DNA of 64,000 nt, from positions 62,001 to 126,000 of the forward strand of contig JAYWVB010000013.1 in the NCBI GenBank assembly GCA_039881045.1, given 5' to 3'. Below are positions 58,990-64,000 of the stretch, one piece after another. The stretch is from Chaetomium olivaceum (taxonomy: Eukaryota; Ascomycota; Sordariomycetes; Sordariales; Chaetomiaceae). A program made the translations under genes and the position numbers. Below the pieces are notes generated by a model, which worked only from the letters and a program-made list of their open reading frames with translations, searched no databases and was not told the DNA's origin. The number at the start of each line of letters is the position of its first letter. Position 1 is the first letter of the stretch.

Positions 58990-59660
58990 CCGACGTTTAG
59001 GGGGTTTCTTATACCCCGCTACAAGGCTCAGCGATGGTGCTGCTTGAAGTTGGAGGACCCAGGAACTTTAGGTACCAGATAACTATGTATGTACATACAT
59101 ATGTACAGTACGAGGTAACCAGCCATGTGCTGGCCCAAAATCCGTGACAGCAGCATGCCAAGCCATCCCTGCATCCTGTCTCGCCACTGGTGGACCCTCA
59201 CAACCTCAGTCCAAGTCTCGGCTCACCATTGCACATACATAAGCCAGCTCCCGTACGATCGTCATGCGGGTGAAATACGGGCTGCCTATTGTTAGCGTAC
59301 TATTACCCTATAGTTACTTGTAGGGTGTATTGTCTGTGCTTCCGGGAGATAGGTATGCATTCCCTGCAACCATGGACATGATACGTCACCAAACCAACCT
59401 AAAAGGCCCGAGACCCACGGTCTGCAACGGGTACTGTACGTAGGGTGTTTCGTTAAGCGTAAAAAAGGCTTTTGGGCCGTTCGAGAAATGAAAAAAGGAA
59501 GCATCGGCAACTTCCAATCCTTCTCCGCCAAGTCCTTCTTCATTCGATCGCATTCTGCCCATATTCATTCTTACGGTTGCCCTCGATTCTTTGCCCTCGA
59601 TTCCCCCTCGATTCTTCACCCCCGATCCTTCGCCCTACAATTCTCCGCCCTCGATTCGAA
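58990..59660. other. Divergent promoter region with CCCTCGATTC-type repeats
   Basis: Contains an ATGT/ACAT palindromic tract at 59085-59112. In the leader of the next gene (59579-59658) there are imperfect repeats of CCCTCGATTC spaced about 15-20 bases. Confidence 0.6.
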
Positions 59661-60821
59661 ATGGCAACAGAGTTTCATTTCTTCCCTTTACTCCCCTTCG
59701 AGCTCAGGGAGAGGATCTGGAAATTTGCAATCCGACCGACTCTCCCAGGAGCGCACGTTTTTCGAGTTTACAATGGAGACGATTTGAAAGACGCCGACCT
59801 AGAGCACGAGACCACTCGCGATCGCTCTGTATCTGATAATACGCTGGTCCGCCGGGAACTTGAACCACGTCTTGCCGCGCCGCGATGCTTGCCGAGGGGC
59901 GTCGGCTTCGATTCGGCCGCACAGGTAGTGGCCCAAATCTCATGGACACTCAACAACCCCTCAGCCTACCTCATCGACAGCGGTCTTTGGACGGCCTGCA
60001 AAGAATCGCTACTTGTTATCGAGAAGGAGTTTCAGAGCCCGACACGACGTCGAAAAGTATGGAGCCCTGAAGAGGTGGAAAGCTTCCGGAAGCAACGCGG
60101 CCGCTTCACTCTACCGGAGACGGCCACGTACGGGGTCTCGGATAACTCTAGACGCCGCTATCTCACCGTCTTCCCCGACCAAGATCTCTTCATCCTTCAG
60201 CCTTACGATATTACAGCCCTCAACTGGAAACTTGTGCGGGAGAGTATCCCCTCCTGGAAGTACGAGCCTAAATACAAGAAATGGCGGCAGATAGGTGCAA
60301 TCAACTGGGTTGAAGGTGAGCGCCACATGGCCCTGGAATACAATCCTACGTGGGATAAGGTCTGGGGTTACGATCATACCAAGGATACGGTGGTCAGAGG
60401 AGCCATTCGCGACTTTATCGACGACCTTGCTTACAGCACTGGCGAGGCGGGAACTCCATTCTTTCTCTGGTTTATCGACTACCGGATTAAACGTAATCCG
60501 AGATACCAGAAGCTCGAAGAGGAACGGACCGAAGGGCCGAAAGACGACCCCCCAAGAACCTTCTATGCGAAAGACCGTCGGTTCGTCGAAGTGAAGCGCG
60601 GGCAACTGGGAGATTGTGCTGAACATAATCGAATGTGGGATGTCAGCCTCGAAGACAATCCTTACGGTGTGGAGGTCTGGATTCCCTACGGCCCGGAAGC
60701 CTTTGTCCGGGTACTGACAGACGAACTGGATAGCCACTGGGACTACGAGGAAAACTATTGGCGGGAGCCCCTTGACTTCGATTGGGTCGAGTACGGGCTT
60801 CTTGCCTGCGAGGACCTCTGA
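59661..60821 (+). CDS. 2EXR-domain protein
   Basis: A single-exon frame of 386 residues from MATEFHFFPLLPFELRERIW. The motif FPLLPFELRERIWKFAI is the hallmark start of the 2EXR domain, an expanded fungal family resembling the F-box-like opening helix. The middle has DLFILQPYDITALNWKLV and HMALEYNPTWDKVWGYDH. The C-terminal third is charged and aromatic. Function of the family is unknown. The in-frame region upstream to 59472 is low-complexity leader, so the ATG at 59661 next to the domain is the likely start. No damage is seen. Confidence 0.85.
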   Translation: MATEFHFFPLLPFELRERIWKFAIRPTLPGAHVFRVYNGDDLKDADLEHETTRDRSVSDNTLVRRELEPRLAAPRCLPRGVGFDSAAQVVAQISWTLNNPSAYLIDSGLWTACKESLLVIEKEFQSPTRRRKVWSPEEVESFRKQRGRFTLPETATYGVSDNSRRRYLTVFPDQDLFILQPYDITALNWKLVRESIPSWKYEPKYKKWRQIGAINWVEGERHMALEYNPTWDKVWGYDHTKDTVVRGAIRDFIDDLAYSTGEAGTPFFLWFIDYRIKRNPRYQKLEEERTEGPKDDPPRTFYAKDRRFVEVKRGQLGDCAEHNRMWDVSLEDNPYGVEVWIPYGPEAFVRVLTDELDSHWDYEENYWREPLDFDWVEYGLLACEDL

Positions 60822-61275
60822 TAATATCAGCCAAACCTGACACCGTGGGGGAACGCTTTGATACCTTTAGCAATCCATCAGAGGCCTTGGATGTATGATC
60901 CCGAAATCATATGATGCGAGGAGCCTTAGGTTAGCATTGAGAGCTTTATGGGTCTGTCGGTGACCTCCCGGCGGCCCAGTGGACTTCATGCTTGCGCGAG
61001 CAGTCTAAGCCTGTGAGGTGTTGAGGGCCCTCAGCGTTGCGAGTACGTCAATATCGCAAAAACTTAGTAGGGAGGGTCTTAATATCATCGATTACACCAG
61101 ACGCTTAGCCCTCTCCAACATACATTACCTTCCAATGTCAGGTCATCACAGCTCGCAACGCAGTGGGATAGCGCGTCCATTCTTTCCAAACCATCGCCTT
61201 TGTTAACACGCGTTGCTCCGCACGCCTCGCTCGCAGATCTATCCCTCACTCTCAACATCTCTACAAACCCTGCCC
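60822..61275. other. Intergenic region
   Basis: Between the 2EXR gene and minus-strand exons. No feature recognised. Confidence 0.5.
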
Positions 61276-61491
61276 TCAATCCGCCCTATCGTCCTTCCCA
61301 ACGACTTCATCAACCTCTCCACAAATCCCCAGCTCCTCCGATCTCTTGTTCCTGATAGCCAGTACGCATTAGTGAGTTCAGCTCCATTGTAATACAGACA
61401 AACACGGACGCGATACGTACGATTTGTCCTGATGTCGCTGTGCCAGCCCCGCTTTGGCGAGCGCCCTGTCCCTTGTTGGCTCCCTTTCGTC
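61276..61491 (-). CDS. Two minus-strand exons, probably the 3' end of the microexon gene
   Basis: Exon 61421-61491 (71 nt, between an ACAG acceptor and a GTACGT donor) reads DEREPTRDRALAKAGLAQRH onward in phase 0. A 69-nt intron (61352-61420, ending ATCAG) joins it to 61276-61351, which reads NKRSEELGICGEVDEVVG and ends at TGA. The strongly charged composition matches the microexons upstream on the same strand. The link between 61491 and 62087 is unresolved: a GTAAGC donor near 61540 suggests another exon, and an unbroken frame of about 110 codons (61656-61997) may be an alternative terminal exon. It could also be a separate small gene. Confidence 0.4.
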
Positions 61492-62086
61492 CTGTTGGAT
61501 AACCAACATCCACGATTCCACGGTGATCACACAGATAATAGGAGCTTACAATAATAGATTTTAGGTGCTCATGAGCGACTCAAAAGTGATTAATTGATCT
61601 CCCAAGTCTCTCTCTTTTTCCTCTCAGAGTTTGTCAGGACAAGTGGTTTTTATCCTAAATCTCTCCTTTGTCTCCTCGAGTTAACCCGTGGTTATCCGAG
61701 GCTTTGTGTTGCCAAAATGCTATGAATCCGTTTTCGATACTTTGTCTGTTTCCGGTACTTTGTCCGTTTCCGGATGTCATGACCGTTTCCGGTGCCATGA
61801 CTTTCCAACACGTCCCTGTCGCTCGCGGATCCCAGCCTTCCGCTGCACCCGCAATTCCCAGGCTCAGAGGTGCTCTCAGGTCGGAGGTTTTAGCTGAGCA
61901 CTCATAAACCGACTCGAGAGCATCGTCCTTCTTATCCGAGGGTGTTCCGGCTCCGCCGTCAGCCGCGTGACAGCAATCCGGTTGCTCTGCATGGTTCCTA
62001 AAAAACGGTCGTTATGCAACCCAGCAAATCTCGTCAGCAGCATCGTGAAACGCTTCAAAATGTTCAAGAAAAAGACAGGAACCTAC

Positions 62087-63615
62087 GTGCTTGCTACGCA
62101 TGCGGCTCAGACCATGAGCCTGATCCGTTTTGCCGCGGTCCGTTGCGTCACTTCACCCAGTTGGAACAAGAGAGAAAAGATCAAGCAGCGCGCCCCAATT
62201 CCGAAATTTTATTTGCTTCCATGGGCCATCAACAACAAACTTAGTTCTGCGGTTCGTTTGAAGCATAGGGACTTACAGCAGTGGGGTCCTATACGATATC
62301 TTCCACGGCACAATGTGTTAGTTTCGTGACCAGCACTTCGAAATGAAACTATTGAGGACACTCACATGTTGTTGCCGTCTAACAAATTTGTCAGTTTGCC
62401 TGGATTTCCGTGCGTTATCAAGGGAAGGCTGACCACACGCCATGGAACATCCTTACGAGCTATCCCGATTTGACGTCAGCGCGCTCTGAAAGATGGCAAT
62501 GCCACGCACTTACGTCATGTGCTCCCCCTGATGCGAGTCAGTGATTTGAGGTCTGAAACTGTGGATTACCTTATCCGGTAGTGACTAGTGACTTACCTCA
62601 TTGTTGGTGTCAGGCTGGTACCTGGTTGTCAGCATCGTCGAAATAAACCTACAACTTACCCATCACCTGCGCGTAGGTCAGGTAGGTAGGCATGCTGGGG
62701 AGAAATAACGCACGACATCCCCCAAGTTTCTCTGCAACATAATTAGCACAATGGTGGTGGATAAAGTCATGTGAGAAACAAAGGGGTGTACATACGCGGA
62801 CCCGCTCCTGGGCCTCGTCCATCGACATATATTGCTGTGCATAGTCAGCAGGATCCCCTGTACCATTGCAGCCACTCAGAGTTAATGCAACTTACGGCCG
62901 ACTCAGCCCGTTTCTCCTATACAATGAAAGATGATCAGCCTCTAAATACTGCGCGATGGAGCGGCGGATGATGGGGCGGGAAGACTCACCCTAATCTCTT
63001 TATATTTGGCCTGCGTCATGATTCAGCCAGCTTTGTCACAAATCAAAGATTGTGGAAAAGCATTGCAACAATGGTACTCGCGGCCAGCACAAACCCCAGG
63101 CGCTGGCAAGGTTAGTGGCACTGCTCCGTAGTTGCGTATGTGGATGTCTTACCGCCCTCTCATACTCCATTTCTTAAGTATCAGGCGAGATGTGGTGAGC
63201 TGCTGTTTGCGCTACTCTTGGTACCACAGGCGGGGGTATTATACTTACGGCCGCCTCCTTCTCGAGCCTCTGAACGAACAGTCATATACTTTCGGCATCA
63301 AGAACGAGATTGGGGGAGTCACTCACCTCCAAATCTTTCTTCGCTTGCTGGCAGTGATGGCATGTTAGCAGAGTAAGGAAGGTACAGACATAAACACAGT
63401 TATTAGAGGTGACTTACTTCAGCAGTAAATGGCTGAAGACAAAGTGTCAGCGGCGAATTGCCCAGGGGCTAACCGAATGAGGGAGGAATTCACCTTGAAT
63501 TTCTGGGAAAAAGGAGGTCAGCAGCTGTCAAGATGCGAAATCACCCGGAATATTGCAATATACGTACCTTTTTGGAGGCTTCGGCCTCCTCGGCGGCGGC
63601 GGGGCGTTTTTCTTT
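62087..63615 (-). CDS. Microexon gene encoding a Lys/Glu-rich helical protein (partial)
   Basis: A chain of tiny exons on the minus strand: 63568-63615, 63494-63502, 63418-63432, 63327-63347, 63249-63269, 63153-63164, 62990-63010, 62896-62916, 62796-62834, 62660-62694, 62597-62621, 62514-62527, possibly 62457-62459, 62366-62378, 62277-62288 and 62087-62119. Ten donors are GTAAGT or GTGAGT. The first nine exons are 3n long and in phase 0 (48, 9, 15, 21, 21, 12, 21, 21 and 39 nt); four encode seven residues each (QAKKDLE, RLEKEAA, AKYKEIR, EKRAESA). The product begins as a charged helix, then HAYLPDLRAGDG and YQPDTNNE. One other frame stays open across the early exons but reaches a stop at the 62366/62288 junction. 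5' exons probably lie beyond 63615, possibly outside the window. I recognise no family; function is unknown. Confidence 0.6.
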
Positions 63616-64000
63616 CTAATAGCACTATGTTAATCACTAGATGAAACGTGGGGGAGGGCCAATCAATTCCTCAGCGCTCTGAAGAAGTGCTGCTCAGATT
63701 GGTGGCAGAGATATTGGGGCGCCGGAGGACGAGGGAAATGGGGACTCGAGTCTTGTCACTTGTGCCAGCACTGAGCACTAAAGTCGGCCGACCCTTGGCC
63801 CTGGCTGGGCTCGCGGTCACCGTGGCAGGGACTGGGTGCTGAGATAGGGGACATGCAGAGGTGAAAGGGAATGAACACAATGACACAACGAGGGAGTGTG
63901 CACACATGGACTGGAATACCGGGGTGAACTTCGCCCGCCGATCCAGCCAGGCACATCTGCCGTGGTTGTGTGTGGTAGGTACATGGTACTAAGTGACTGC
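63616..64000. other. Right edge, possible upstream intron or 5' exon
   Basis: The first recognised microexon is preceded by TGATTAAC and TATTAG, a good branch-acceptor pair, so a further exon must lie upstream. A 78-codon minus-strand frame (63671-63907) is one candidate, but no good donor joins it. Confidence 0.3.

Overview
The window looks like nuclear DNA of a filamentous ascomycete, most likely a Sordariomycete (Sordariales or Chaetomiaceae-like). Genes are interrupted by 45-190 nt introns with GTRNGT donors and CTRAC-type branch sites. The gene content also fits: a Zn2Cys6 regulator with a fungal transcription-factor domain, an Atg28-like protein, 2EXR, F-box and amidoligase families that are expanded in these fungi, and relics of a polyketide cluster. 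I found no tRNA, rRNA, CRISPR or prokaryotic feature. All assignments come from reading the translations; no database was searched.

Left part (1-15 kb) is gene-poor and decayed. 2.3-4.7 kb holds a broken reducing polyketide synthase 3' end (acyl carrier plus reductase release domain) divergent from a broken MFS transporter. It is followed by a DEDDh RNA exonuclease, a GH79-type beta-glucuronidase, a hypothetical basic protein, an F-box gene with a nonsense codon, and a frameshifted unknown gene. 15.2-16.7 kb has a small secreted cysteine-rich protein and a mitochondrial-type single-span protein. 18.8-28 kb has a large Zn2Cys6 regulator convergent with a protein carrying a possible PD-(D/E)XK nuclease motif, then a kinase-fold protein. 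28.7-35 kb has an unknown GC-rich gene, tandem repeats, a decayed PIF1-like helicase probably from a mobile element, and a broken multi-exon gene.

36-56.5 kb is the well-preserved core: an NAD(P)-binding oxidoreductase, a fungal membrane protein, a dynamin-like GTPase with an N-terminal nine-residue repeat and an FG-nucleoporin-like tail, an Atg28-like autophagy protein, a six-exon pyruvate kinase, a four-exon DUF1748 mitochondrial protein whose first coding exon is six bases, an MFS transporter with an in-frame stop, and a putative amidoligase with a long RGG-rich tail. 57-60.8 kb has a frameshifted F-box gene and a 2EXR protein.

The right edge (about 61.2-63.6 kb, minus strand) is the most unusual part. 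At least fifteen very small exons (9-48 nt) with near-consensus splice sites can be placed in 1.55 kb. The first nine are multiples of three and in phase 0, several encode exactly seven residues, and together they make a Lys/Glu-rich helical protein. I recognise no family for it.

Several otherwise conserved genes carry one-base changes in short homopolymers (6.36, 7.72, 8.67, 45.92, 54.89, 57.83 and 58.29 kb). Pyruvate kinase, dynamin, the regulator and the kinase-like gene are intact. This may be sequencing error, real decay, or both, and it limits how firmly the affected genes can be called pseudogenes.
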